Source: Marinomonas piezotolerans
Lineage (GTDB): Bacteria; Pseudomonadota; Gammaproteobacteria; Pseudomonadales; Marinomonadaceae
Assembly (NCBI RefSeq): GCF_003362755.1
Contig: NZ_QKRA01000006.1
Span: 150,983 to 214,982 of the forward strand
Length of the DNA stretch: 64,000 nt
Direction of reading: 5' to 3'
Shown: piece by piece, positions 36,510-45,343 of the stretch
Layout: every line of letters starts with the position of its first letter
How positions within the stretch are numbered: position 1 is the stretch's first letter
Made by a program: the position numbers and the translations under genes
The notes under the pieces: model-generated
What the model was told of the DNA's origin: nothing
Seen by the model: the letters and a program-made list of their open reading frames with translations, nothing else
Databases searched by the model: none

Positions 36510-37537
36510 TGGCACATGACTTTTGGCGTATCACATTGGATACCAATCCAGATTTTTGCAATCTCAATTGTGTGATGTGTGAAGACCATTCTCCTTATGC
36601 GGATAGCCGCGCTAAGAGAAAGAGCTCTGGCTCACTCAGGCCCCTAATGGATGCAGACCTGCTACAACGGATTGTTCGTGAAGCGGCCGCGATGGGCATC
36701 AGAGAGATTATTCCTTCAACCATGGGAGAGCCCTTACTTTATCCGCACTTTGATACCTTTCTCGATTTGTGTGCGGAATTAGGTTTAACCCTCAACCTGA
36801 CAACCAACGGCACATTTCCAGCCCCTAAAGATCATCAAAATGTTGAGTATTGGGCCGAGCGTATTGTGCCGATTACCAGTGATGTGAAAATCTCATGGAA
36901 TGGCGTAAGTGAAAAGACCCAGTCAGATATCATGGTCGGGACAACCCTTGAAAAACACATTGAAAATGCCAAACGTTTTATTGCAATAAGGGAAAAATGG
37001 GCATCCAAACATTATTGCTCAATGACCATGCAACTAACCTTCATGCGCAGCAATCTGGAAGAAATTCCAGAAATGCTGGAGTTGGCACTTAATCTTGGCT
37101 TTGACCGATTAAAAGGCCATCAGCTGTGGACGCATTTTGACCAGATTAAGCATGAAAGCCTACGTAATGACCTTTTCTATGCTAGCCGATGGAATCAGAT
37201 TGTTCGTCATTGTCATGAGCGGGTCGCAGTCCATAACCAAACATCTGAGCGTCCATTCCGTTTGGATAATGTCTTTGAACTGGATTTGGCAAAACTCGAT
37301 GATATTTCACCTGGAGGCGAATGTCCGTTTCTTGGCAAAGAGTTATGGGTAGATCCAACAGGAAGGCTCAATGTTTGTTGTGCTCCCGATCAGCAGCGTA
37401 AATCATTGGGCGACTTTGGCAATCTAAATACAGCCAAACTATCGGAGTTGATTGCCAGCTCTTCCTATCAGAATTTAATGTCAACTTACCAGTCCCATGA
37501 TCTCTGTAAGTCGTGCAATATGAGGCGGCCAGCATGA
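36509..37537 (+). CDS. Radical SAM protein with SPASM-type C-terminal cluster domain
   Basis: I start at MAHDFWRITLDTNPDFCNLN (36509), which has GAGGG upstream and overlaps the glycosyltransferase stop by one base. The 342-residue protein has the 4Fe-4S motif C17-x3-C21-x2-C24 (CNLNCVMC), a PSTMGEP segment like the GGEP motif near 72, and a C-terminal cysteine set (C near 272, CC near 290, CKSC near 332-335) like SPASM/twitch auxiliary clusters. Such enzymes modify peptides or sugars by radical chemistry. No precursor peptide is seen. It overlaps the following gene by 4 bp. Confidence 0.9.
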   Translation: MAHDFWRITLDTNPDFCNLNCVMCEDHSPYADSRAKRKSSGSLRPLMDADLLQRIVREAAAMGIREIIPSTMGEPLLYPHFDTFLDLCAELGLTLNLTTNGTFPAPKDHQNVEYWAERIVPITSDVKISWNGVSEKTQSDIMVGTTLEKHIENAKRFIAIREKWASKHYCSMTMQLTFMRSNLEEIPEMLELALNLGFDRLKGHQLWTHFDQIKHESLRNDLFYASRWNQIVRHCHERVAVHNQTSERPFRLDNVFELDLAKLDDISPGGECPFLGKELWVDPTGRLNVCCAPDQQRKSLGDFGNLNTAKLSELIASSSYQNLMSTYQSHDLCKSCNMRRPA

Positions 37538-39204
37538 GCATTCTTGAGAAACCAATAATATCCGATTGTGGCCGCTTTCATATTGAGGCTGATGGTAGTC
37601 CTTTATACACTCCTCGATTCGATGAGGTTCTCGCTTTTCACAAGGTTGGAAAACGTTGGATAGCACCCGTCAAACTAGGTGCTGAAGCATTTCATATCGA
37701 TACGGATGGTCTTCCGATTTACGGTCAACGATTTTATCGTTGTTTTGGTTTTTATAATGATCTGGCAGCTGTTGTTGGTGAAGATGGTTGGTATCACATC
37801 GATGAAAGCGGGAGCGCACTGTATTCACAGCGCTATGAATTTTCCGGTAACTATCAGGAAAAGGTTTGCGTTGTAATGGATTCTGATGGGTTGTATTTCC
37901 ATTTGAATGTTATAGGCGAACCGGTCTACGACAGCAGATGGCGATACTGTGGCGATTTTCGTGATGGGGTTGCTGTTGTACAGGCTGGCAACGGTTTGAG
38001 CACTCATATTCTCCCAGACGGCTCTTTGCTTCATGATATCTGGTTTTCTGATCTGGATGTGTTTCACAAGGGCTATGCAAGAGCCAAGACTCTCCAGGGC
38101 TGGTGCCACGTAGATAAACAGGGGAATGCAATCTACTCCGAACGTTATGCATCGGTTGAACCTTTCTATAACGGCTTTGCACGTTGTGAAACCGATGATG
38201 GAGCATTGCTAATCATTGACGAATCAGGGCATGTTGCTCGTCAGTTGAGAGAGCCAACGTCTGACACGTTTTCTGAGTTATCCGCTGAGATGGTGGGATA
38301 CTGGAAGACCTACACGATTTATACCAGTGTAAAATTGGGAGTTTTTGAGCGACTTCCAGCCTCGATAGAGCAATTATCGCTATCTTGCCAGTGTAAATCT
38401 CAAAGGCTTAAGCGATTAATGAGAGGGTTGACCGAGCTTGGCTTGGTCTATCTAAAGGGTAATCGTTACGTCGTTTCAAATAAGGGGAGTTATCTTTGCT
38501 TGAGCCACGAAAAAACGCTGGTTGATGCCTCGATTGAATATGGTGAAGATCTTTTGCAACGGTGGAAGTCTTTACCGGAGCTCATCCAAGGTAAACGGCA
38601 GGAATCAGATATTTTCTCTGTCGTGGCGACTAATCCGGAGCGGGTTAGATCTCACCATCGGATGCTAGCCAGCTATGCTTTGCATGATTATTCAGCGGCT
38701 TTACCGTTATTGCCTATAGAACCGGGGCAACGCGTTCTTGATGCGGCAGGCGGAACCGGAACGCTAGCCACGTTATTGCAGGATCACTTTCCTGATACGC
38801 GGATTTTTTTAGGGGATCTCGCGCCAGTCATCGCGCAATCGTCGTTCCCCGCCAAATTTGTGATGGACCTTTTCAGTGAATGGCCTGGTGTCTATGACGT
38901 CATCGTACTGGCTCGGGTTCTGCATGATTGGGCCGACACAGACGCAATAAGCATTCTTCACAACTCTAAACAGGCACTATCCCCTAATGGTGAAATTTAC
39001 CTTTTGGAAATGCTATTAAGCGAAAACGAAAGCTCTGGCGCTTTATGCGATCTGCACCTATTGTCAGTGACTGGCGGACAAGAGAGAACGTTATCGGAAT
39101 TGGGTGTTTTGGCCTGTCAAGCAGAGCTTCAAATCAAACAGGTCATTGAACTACCATCTCTGGTTTCTCTGGTTATATTGAAAGGGATTGAGAACCATGC
39201 CTAA
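37534..39204 (+). CDS. Fusion of WG-like repeat domain and O-methyltransferase
   Basis: I start at MSILEKPI (37534; GAGG 8 nt upstream). In this 556-residue protein, residues about 14-240 are six to seven copies of a unit of about 35 residues of the form HID-x-G-x-x-Y-x-x-RY...F-x-x-G-x-A...GW (for example YHIDESGSALYSQRY, CHVDKQGNAIYSERY), like WG repeats. Residues about 245-330 form a plant/bacterial O-MT dimerisation domain (SVKLGVFERLP), and about 360-550 the SAM-dependent class: LDAAGGTGTLATLL near 400 and VLHDWADTDAI near 462 with the catalytic-base His. The fusion is uncommon. It probably methylates a hydroxyl on the product built by the preceding genes. Confidence 0.88.
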   Translation: MSILEKPIISDCGRFHIEADGSPLYTPRFDEVLAFHKVGKRWIAPVKLGAEAFHIDTDGLPIYGQRFYRCFGFYNDLAAVVGEDGWYHIDESGSALYSQRYEFSGNYQEKVCVVMDSDGLYFHLNVIGEPVYDSRWRYCGDFRDGVAVVQAGNGLSTHILPDGSLLHDIWFSDLDVFHKGYARAKTLQGWCHVDKQGNAIYSERYASVEPFYNGFARCETDDGALLIIDESGHVARQLREPTSDTFSELSAEMVGYWKTYTIYTSVKLGVFERLPASIEQLSLSCQCKSQRLKRLMRGLTELGLVYLKGNRYVVSNKGSYLCLSHEKTLVDASIEYGEDLLQRWKSLPELIQGKRQESDIFSVVATNPERVRSHHRMLASYALHDYSAALPLLPIEPGQRVLDAAGGTGTLATLLQDHFPDTRIFLGDLAPVIAQSSFPAKFVMDLFSEWPGVYDVIVLARVLHDWADTDAISILHNSKQALSPNGEIYLLEMLLSENESSGALCDLHLLSVTGGQERTLSELGVLACQAELQIKQVIELPSLVSLVILKGIENHA

Positions 39205-39793
39205 ATTACTTTTGATTCGCCATGCTGAGCGCCCGGAAATACCCGAAAATACAGTTGGCAATGAAGTTCTTCTCACCGAAAAAGGCAAAGCTGATACGCG
39301 GCGTTTTGCCCAACGTCTTTCTGAACAAGTCATTTCGATTCAATCCAGTCCTATTAAACGATGTAGGCAAACGGCAGAGATCATTGCTGACGTATTGGGT
39401 TTTAATCATCACGCTATCCTTGCCAATCGAGACTTAGGTGATCCCGGTTTCATGATAAAAGACGGCACTGAAGCATGGATTCATTGGCAAAAGAAAGGCC
39501 ATCAAAAAGTGAACGAATATCTGCTATCCGGTTCTGAGCAATGGACAGGATTTGAAGATTTGGATCACGCTGTGAGCATCTTTGATGGAAGTATTCGTCA
39601 GCAACTTTCGTCGCTAGGCGAAGGAGTACATATTTGGATAACTCATGACACTATTCTGGCTACCTATGCTTCTCGTATTTTGCCCAACAGACTGGTGATC
39701 AGCCAATGGCCGCAGTACCTAAGTTATATTTCTGTCGAGTTGATAGGTGGTAACGTCGTATACGATTACTTCAATATGGGAACTACTGAATAA
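39197..39793 (+). CDS. Histidine-phosphatase-superfamily protein
   Basis: I start at MPKLLLIRHAERP (39197), which puts the phospho-acceptor His at residue 9 (RHAE, a variant of RHG) and has AAGGGATTGAG upstream. The 198-residue protein keeps SSPIKRCRQTAEIIA near 54 and the second catalytic His in IWITHDTILATYASR near 152, so it should be an active phosphatase of the phosphoglycerate-mutase-like clan. As last gene of the operon it overlaps the methyltransferase stop by 8 bp. It may remove a phosphate from an intermediate or nucleotide-linked product. A strong terminator follows about 140 bp downstream. Confidence 0.85.
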   Translation: MPKLLLIRHAERPEIPENTVGNEVLLTEKGKADTRRFAQRLSEQVISIQSSPIKRCRQTAEIIADVLGFNHHAILANRDLGDPGFMIKDGTEAWIHWQKKGHQKVNEYLLSGSEQWTGFEDLDHAVSIFDGSIRQQLSSLGEGVHIWITHDTILATYASRILPNRLVISQWPQYLSYISVELIGGNVVYDYFNMGTTE

Positions 39794-39930
39794 TGTCATC
39801 TGCTTTGAGTTTTTTGGCTCGCTGCCACCTGCCCAAGTACAATGAACTTAACGTCTATTAGCAATAGTATATAACGGATACTAACGCACTTCTGAGAACT
39901 TGCCGACACCAATAAGCATGCACTTATCAA

Positions 39931-39963
39931 AAAGCCCTCACAGTACGCAACTGTGAGGGCTTT
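39931..39963. terminator. Strong bidirectional terminator
   Basis: AAAGCCCTCACAGT and its perfect 14-bp complement surround a 5-nt loop, with a T-rich tail. It closes the five-gene cluster and also lies downstream of choV. Confidence 0.95.
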
Positions 39964-40068
39964 GTATTTTTGCCAAAAAGTAAAAGGCTAATTTCAAAGA
40001 CAGGCAACCAATTCTCAGAGACAGAAATTCTCTTTAAGTTTCAGCTAGATAGAGAAGCTAAAACTTGT

Positions 40069-40098
40069 TTGTCTCCGGTGCAATTTTAATTGTCTCCG
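40069..40098 (+). repeat. Tandem TTGTCTCCG repeats, possible insertion-sequence end remnant
   Basis: TTGTCTCCG occurs at 40069-40077 and 40090-40098, 21 bp apart. Related AGAGACAG-type words lie at about 39997 and 40015. The inverse, CGGAGACA, occurs at 34032-34039 on the other side of the five-gene cluster. Repeated short subterminal motifs of about 20-bp period resemble IS21-type ends. No transposase is present, so this may be a scar. Confidence 0.4.
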
Positions 40099-40121
40099 TT
40101 TTAATTTCACCAAATCATCGC

Positions 40122-41303
40122 CTAAGACGCTCGACTGAAGTGCTTACCTAATAAAGCATGGTAGAAGTCATGGTCGGCCAAAGTACCGGCACATTTACCA
40201 TTCTCTTCTAGCAAAATCGCCAGTTTGCTTTGGTAGCGGATCTCGACCGCATCACGCATGGAGATATCGATCGGAGCGACGACCACGGAGTTCTCAGGAA
40301 GGTCTTCGATGTCCATCCCATGATCCCAGCGAGCAATGGTCACAGGCTCGCCATGCAGTTGTGCTTTGATCAGTTTGCCATCTTCGATCGACACCCAAAG
40401 GTGGTCGGTCAATTTCAGCATATCGTCCATTTGGCCTAGCTGGGCAATGGGCGTCATCAACGCGTTGCCACGTAGCACGTTAAGCGGGTTAGTGTGCGCA
40501 ACGAACTTCTCAACGTATTCCGTTGCAGGGTTAAGCACGATTTGCTCTGGTGAGTCTTCTTGGATGATGCGAGCGGATTCCATGATCGCGATTTTCGAGC
40601 CAATTTTCAGGGCTTCGTCCAGGTCATGGCTCACAAAGATAATCGTTTTCTTCAAGCGCTTTTGCAGCTCAATCAGCTCGTCTTGAAGCTGTGAACGGAT
40701 CAAGGGATCCAACGCTGAAAACGGCTCATCCATCAATAGGATGTCTGCATCCATCACAAACGCTCTAGCAAGTCCTACACGCTGACGCATACCACCAGAC
40801 AGTTCGTCTGGTTTTTTGTTACGCCAGTCATATAATCCAACCATTTTTAATTGCTGATTAGCACGCTCTTCCCGCTCTTTCTTACCCATGCCTTGCATTT
40901 CTAGGCCGAACGCGACGTTTTCTAGTACCGTCAGCCAAGGCATTAGGGCGAAGCTCTGGAATACCATCGATACGCGATTAGTACGCATATGACGCAAGGT
41001 TGCTTCGTCGCATTTGGCCATGTCCACCATGCGCTCACCATCGCGAACGAGGCAGCGGCCACGAGCCACTTTGTTCAAGCCATTGATGGCGCGTAGAAGG
41101 GTTGACTTACCTGACCCAGAAAGGCCCATTAAGACACATATTTCGCCTTCTTCGACCGAAATGGTCGCGTCCTGTACGCCGACCACATCGCCTGTTTCCG
41201 CAAGGATCTCAGGTCGACTCAGACCTTTATCAAGCAATCGTAGTGACTCAAGCTTTTGATTACCAAAAACGATGTCGAGATTTTCGATTTGAACCATTGG
41301 CAT
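40122..41303 (-). CDS. choV: Choline ABC transporter, ATP-binding protein ChoV
   Basis: The 393-residue ATPase has Walker A GLSGSGKSTL near 59, the Q-loop VFQSFALMPWLTV, signature DELSGGMRQRVGLARA near 165 and Walker B ADILLMDEPFSALDP near 184. The N-terminus carries the ProV/OpuAA-type leader VFGNQKLESLRLLDKG, and the C-terminus (ISMRDAVEIRYQS) retains a CBS-like domain, but shorter than in ProV. It is the last gene of betI-choXWV. GGAGG lies 9 nt before the ATG. It powers import of choline, or possibly betaine, as fuel or osmoprotectant. Confidence 0.9.
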   Translation of the reverse strand: MPMVQIENLDIVFGNQKLESLRLLDKGLSRPEILAETGDVVGVQDATISVEEGEICVLMGLSGSGKSTLLRAINGLNKVARGRCLVRDGERMVDMAKCDEATLRHMRTNRVSMVFQSFALMPWLTVLENVAFGLEMQGMGKKEREERANQQLKMVGLYDWRNKKPDELSGGMRQRVGLARAFVMDADILLMDEPFSALDPLIRSQLQDELIELQKRLKKTIIFVSHDLDEALKIGSKIAIMESARIIQEDSPEQIVLNPATEYVEKFVAHTNPLNVLRGNALMTPIAQLGQMDDMLKLTDHLWVSIEDGKLIKAQLHGEPVTIARWDHGMDIEDLPENSVVVAPIDISMRDAVEIRYQSKLAILLEENGKCAGTLADHDFYHALLGKHFSRAS

Positions 41304-41306
41304 CGC

Positions 41307-42152
41307 TTAGCCCTCCGATTTCATTGATGGGGTTTTACAAATTCGATCCAGCATGATTGCCACTAATACAATCGCGACACCTGCTTCAAACCCTTGAGAA
41401 ATGTTGACCGTGTTCAATGCACGAATAACTGGTTTACCTAGGCCATCTGCGCCAACCAAAGCGGCGACCACCACCATCGAAAGAGAGAGCATGATACATT
41501 GTGTTACGCCAGCCATGATGCTTGGCATCGCGGCAGGTAGTTCGACTTTGTACAGCAACTTCGATTTCGTACAACCAAACGCCAACCCAGCTTCGCGCAG
41601 CTCGTTAGGGACTTTGCTGATACCAAGATAGGTAAGACGGATCGGCGCAGCGATGGCGAAGATAATCGTCGAGATAAGCCCTGGCACATAACCAAGACCA
41701 AATAGAATCAGTGTTGGGATCAAGTAAACGAAGGTCGGAATCGTTTGCATAAGATCCAGTATTGGACGCAAAAAGGTATACATCCAAGGTCTGTGCGCTG
41801 CGGCAATACCCACTGGCACGCCCACCAACACACTAATCGCTGTTGCAGTAATGACCAGCACTAACGTCTGGATCGTTTCCTGCCAATAGCCTAAGTTCAT
41901 AATCAAGAAAAAAGACGCCGCAACAAAAATCATTAGGCCCACACTACGATGAAGCCACCAGATAAATGCGACAATTAACGCCACTACGACAAACGGATTC
42001 ATCCACTCGATGGCATCTACCATTCCAAAGATCAGAGTCTCCAACGTCAGTGAGATAAAATCGAAAAAGAATGAAGCGACATCGATTAACCAATTAACAA
42101 AGGTTTCCATGGTATCGCCGAGTGGAAGTTTATGCTCCGTAAGCCAATTCAT
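41307..42152 (-). CDS. choW: Choline ABC transporter, permease ChoW
   Basis: I start at MNWLTEHKLPLGD (42152) with GGGAGAA upstream; an in-frame ATG at 42200 adds residues unlike the family. The 281-residue permease has about six membrane segments and the binding-protein-dependent transport loop (ELREAGLAFGCTKSKLLYKVELPAAMPSIMAGV, around 185-218) that contacts ChoV. The opening WLIDVASFFFDFI and VGVPVGIAAAH match the OpuAB/ProW/ChoW class. It lies between choX and choV. Confidence 0.9.
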   Translation of the reverse strand: MNWLTEHKLPLGDTMETFVNWLIDVASFFFDFISLTLETLIFGMVDAIEWMNPFVVVALIVAFIWWLHRSVGLMIFVAASFFLIMNLGYWQETIQTLVLVITATAISVLVGVPVGIAAAHRPWMYTFLRPILDLMQTIPTFVYLIPTLILFGLGYVPGLISTIIFAIAAPIRLTYLGISKVPNELREAGLAFGCTKSKLLYKVELPAAMPSIMAGVTQCIMLSLSMVVVAALVGADGLGKPVIRALNTVNISQGFEAGVAIVLVAIMLDRICKTPSMKSEG

Positions 42153-42228
42153 ATAGACAGTTCTCCCGGTTTTTATTGAAGTGCTGGGGGCACAGGGCAC
42201 CCCAGCTTATATTTGTATGAATATTGAC

Positions 42229-43155
42229 TTACAGACCCAGTGAAGACTTAACCGCAGCAACACCGTTGCCGCCAGACATTGTTGTCACGCCGTCTAACCA
42301 CTTATCCAGTACTTCAGGATTCGCTTTCAACCATTTTTCAGCAGCCACTTCAGGTTTGTTGCCATCATCTAAGATAGAACCCATGACTTCGTTTTCCATT
42401 TTCAGAGAGAACGTTAGGTTAGTCAGCATTTTGCCTACGTTTGGACATTCTTGCAGGTAGCCTTTACGGACGTTGGTGTGCACGTTCGCACCGCCATAAT
42501 TCGGGCCGAAGAAGTCATCACCACCATCAAGATACGCCATATCAAAGTTCGCATTCATTGGGTGTGGTGCCCAACCTAGGAATACAATCCACTTGCCACG
42601 ACGCTCATTACGGCTCACTTGAGACAACATGCCCGCTTCGCTGGATTCAACAAGCTGGAAGTCACCTAAACCAAATGCATTTTGGTCGATCATATCTTGG
42701 ATCAGACGGTTACCATCGTTACCTGGTTCGATACCGTAAATACGGCCATTGAATTCACGTGCGTATTTCGCAATATCGTCAAATGTCTTAACACCGCCGT
42801 CAAATGCATCTTGGCTCACTGCCAAGGTGTATTTAGCACCTGTTAGGTTTGGACCTAGGTCTTCCACGGTGCCCGCTTTCAGATACGGTGCGATATCCGC
42901 TTCCATCGTCGGCATCCAGTTCCCTAGGAAAATATCAATGTCGTTGTTCGCCAATGATGTGTACGTCACAGGGACAGACAATAATTGAGTTTTTGTGTCG
43001 TAGCCTAAGCCTTCCAACACTTTAGATGTCACCGCAGTCGTGGCCGTGATGTCTGTCCAACCGACGTCAGAGAAACGAACCGTTGAACACTCTGCAGCAG
43101 CAATTGTCGAAGCACCAGCTAGGCATAGTGCAAGTGTAGCGCGTTTGAATTTCAT
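42229..43155 (-). CDS. choX: Choline-binding periplasmic protein ChoX
   Basis: The 308-residue protein has a signal peptide (MKFKRATLALCLAGASTIAAA) and the type II binding-protein fold of the OpuAC family. Typical pieces are VRFSDVGWTDITATTAV (with the conserved Trp), YTSLANNDIDIFLGNWMPTM and WIVFLGWAPHPMNANFDMAYLDG near 190. The aromatic residues around these segments would cage the trimethylammonium group. It follows betI by 70 bp and precedes choW. Confidence 0.92.
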   Translation of the reverse strand: MKFKRATLALCLAGASTIAAAECSTVRFSDVGWTDITATTAVTSKVLEGLGYDTKTQLLSVPVTYTSLANNDIDIFLGNWMPTMEADIAPYLKAGTVEDLGPNLTGAKYTLAVSQDAFDGGVKTFDDIAKYAREFNGRIYGIEPGNDGNRLIQDMIDQNAFGLGDFQLVESSEAGMLSQVSRNERRGKWIVFLGWAPHPMNANFDMAYLDGGDDFFGPNYGGANVHTNVRKGYLQECPNVGKMLTNLTFSLKMENEVMGSILDDGNKPEVAAEKWLKANPEVLDKWLDGVTTMSGGNGVAAVKSSLGL

Positions 43156-43225
43156 ATTGATCTTCTCCTATGGATTGTATTGCGCCACGAGCTCACACCC
43201 GCGGCCTATCTTTTACTTCAGCGTT

Positions 43226-43837
43226 TTACTTATCCAAGGCCTCATTAGCATGAGTCTTGGCTTGCAGTACTAAACAAATATAGTTGTGAATCATATTTGC
43301 AGCACTGTTACTGTTAATGCCTCCGGCAAGAGAGCCTCGTAGCCACATACCGTCGATCAATGCGGCCACGGTCGAGGCTTGTTCTCGAGCATCCTGAATC
43401 TCCAGTTGCTCTCGAAACACTGCGACAAGTGCGCTATGAAGACGGCGAGCATAAACATTCTGCAAGCGATACAGCACAGGCTTATGCATCGCAGATGCCC
43501 AAAATCCCATCCAAGCCTTCACTACTTGAGGACGCGTTTGAGATTGGCTAATACTCGCTCCAACAATCGCCATCGCTCGATCAAGAGTGCTACCTGCACG
43601 AACTTTATCGAGCTCAGCGTGTAGGACTTCAAAGAACTCTTTAATCAGACTGCGCATTGTTTCTTCGAGCAAGCCGTCTTTCCCACCAAAATAATGATTG
43701 ATAATTGCAGGCGAAACGCCTGCTTTTTTACCGATCACACTTACCGTTGCACCAGGAAACCCAAACTCATCAATCGCAGAAATGGTTGCTTGAATAAGCT
43801 GGGGTTTTCTTATCTCTGGCATTCCAACCTTTGGCAT
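43226..43837 (-). CDS. betI: Choline-responsive repressor BetI
   Basis: The 203-residue TetR protein opens with MPKVGMPEIRKPQLIQATI, nearly the BetI consensus, followed by the HTH GATVSVIGKKAGVSPAIINHYFGGKDGLLEETM. The C-terminal domain has VVKAWMGFWASAMHKP and ALIDGMWLRGSLAGG, also diagnostic. BetI represses choline uptake and oxidation genes until choline binds. It heads betI-choXWV; betA/betB are not in this window. A palindromic AT-rich site lies just upstream. Confidence 0.93.
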   Translation of the reverse strand: MPKVGMPEIRKPQLIQATISAIDEFGFPGATVSVIGKKAGVSPAIINHYFGGKDGLLEETMRSLIKEFFEVLHAELDKVRAGSTLDRAMAIVGASISQSQTRPQVVKAWMGFWASAMHKPVLYRLQNVYARRLHSALVAVFREQLEIQDAREQASTVAALIDGMWLRGSLAGGINSNSAANMIHNYICLVLQAKTHANEALDK

Positions 43838-43849
43838 TGTTTGTCCTTT

Positions 43850-43872
43850 TTAATTAAACAAGCATTTAATAA
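43850..43872. promoter_or_regulatory. Candidate BetI operator upstream of betI
   Basis: An imperfect palindrome of the form TTAATTAAAC-n-GCATTTAATAA lies 13 bp before the betI start. It resembles AT-rich BetI operators with ATTAAA/TTTAAT half-sites. The wide A/T content here lowers certainty. Confidence 0.4.
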
Positions 43873-44146
43873 AAACTATAGTAGACAGAAGACCCGCAAA
43901 TGGTCAACCCTTAATAACTCTAAACATTCGTTTACAAAAAACGTCTAAACATTGCGGCAGAAGGGCTAGAGGGTCAAAAAAAAATTTTAAATTTTGTAAA
44001 AAATGTGGTCGTTTGCGTCGTCAAAAACCTTTTTTAGCCAAAATTTCACTTAAAGCGCCCTCACATCACTTTTCATTTTGCTCACAATATTAGCTATGGC
44101 AGTATCCAGATAAGCCACCAACACATAATAGAGAATGGAGTTTACA
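43873..44146. other. AT-rich intergenic region between betI and patB
   Basis: The region must hold the promoters for the two divergent units. I see A and T runs (for example near 43980-44010) but no structured element or ORF worth calling. Confidence 0.4.
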
Positions 44147-45292
44147 ATGAGTCAGGAGACGCGCTTCGACATCGTTTTAGATCGCCGTCACAGCCACAGT
44201 GATAAATGGAGTAAATATCCCGCTGATGTACTGCCTATGTGGGTAGCCGACATGGATTTCGATGCGCCAGAATGCGTCAAACAGGCGCTTCAAGAGCGTG
44301 TTCAGGAAGGCATTTTTGGTTATACACATCCCCCCAAAACGTTGGTCAAAGCGATACAAGAGCATTGCTCGACGCATTATCAATGGACGCCTCATGCGGC
44401 ACATTTTGCGCATTTACCTGGTTTAGTCTGCGCCCTACATTTGTGCGTTCGAGCGCTCACAAATGAGGAAGACCGCGTCATCGTGCCAAGCCCCGTTTAT
44501 TACCACCTCACCAAAGCACCGATGATGGCTGAGCGAAAATTGGATCAAATTCCCTTTGTACTCAAAGGAAATCGTTGGACGGTAGACCTAGAATCTTTAC
44601 GTGAATCCTGCGCCAAAGCGGATGCCAAAATGATCCTGTTGTGCAATCCACATAACCCCGGAGCCACGGTATATCAACGTGAGGAGCTAGAAAGCATCCA
44701 TGCCATCGCACAACAATATGACCTGCTGGTGGTCTCTGATGAAATCCATTGTGATCTAATTTTAACCAATGCGACGCACATCCCGTTTGCGAGCTTAAAT
44801 GAAGACGCTGCTCAGCGTACGGTCACGCTCATGGCTCCATCCAAAACCTTTAATTTGGCTGGTTTGGCGTATGCTTTTGCCATCATTTCAAACCCCAAAT
44901 TACGCCAACGCTTCAATAAAGCGCGTGAGGCATTGATCCCTGCACCAAACTTGCTGGGTCTGGTTGCAGCCGAAGCGGCTTACCGAGATGGGGGCACATG
45001 GCATCAAGAATTGCTCACTTATTTGCGCGGTAATTTGGAGTATATTCAAACGAGCATATCAGGTACCAAAATTAAAATGGCCGAGCACGAGGCCACATAT
45101 TTAGCATGGTTAGATGTAAGTGAGTATAAACTAACAGACCCGCACGCCTTTTTCGTTGAGGCAGGTGTTGGTATTTCTGATGGCGAAGGATTTGGCGCAC
45201 CTGGATTTATTCGCCTAAACTTCGGGTGTCCCAAATCACAATTAGAAGAAGCCATGAATCGTATTTTGACATCGCTCGCAGATAAAGCTTAA
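44147..45292 (+). CDS. patB: PLP-dependent C-S lyase, MalY/PatB family
   Basis: I start at MSQETRFDIVLDRRHSHS (44147) because GGAG lies 7 nt upstream; the ATG at 44135 would put that ribosome site inside the gene. The 381-residue fold-type I aminotransferase-like enzyme has the opening DVLPMWVADMDFDAPECV and GYTHPP, the cofactor Asp/Tyr segment VVSDEIHCDLIL near 200, the Schiff-base Lys in MAPSKTFNLAGLAYA near 230, and RLNFGCPKSQLEEAMNRI at the end. PatB/MalY enzymes cleave cystathionine and other S-conjugates to pyruvate, ammonia and a thiol. It stands next to betI without evident link. Confidence 0.9.
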   Translation: MSQETRFDIVLDRRHSHSDKWSKYPADVLPMWVADMDFDAPECVKQALQERVQEGIFGYTHPPKTLVKAIQEHCSTHYQWTPHAAHFAHLPGLVCALHLCVRALTNEEDRVIVPSPVYYHLTKAPMMAERKLDQIPFVLKGNRWTVDLESLRESCAKADAKMILLCNPHNPGATVYQREELESIHAIAQQYDLLVVSDEIHCDLILTNATHIPFASLNEDAAQRTVTLMAPSKTFNLAGLAYAFAIISNPKLRQRFNKAREALIPAPNLLGLVAAEAAYRDGGTWHQELLTYLRGNLEYIQTSISGTKIKMAEHEATYLAWLDVSEYKLTDPHAFFVEAGVGISDGEGFGAPGFIRLNFGCPKSQLEEAMNRILTSLADKA

Positions 45293-45343
45293 ACCCGTCC
45301 GTCGTCAACATACATCATGCAATACGCCCCTTTGGAGGCAAAT

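Noticed and set aside
42720..42740. GGTTCGATACC word suggesting a tRNA T-loop
   Set aside because: It lies inside choX coding sequence and no cloverleaf forms around it.
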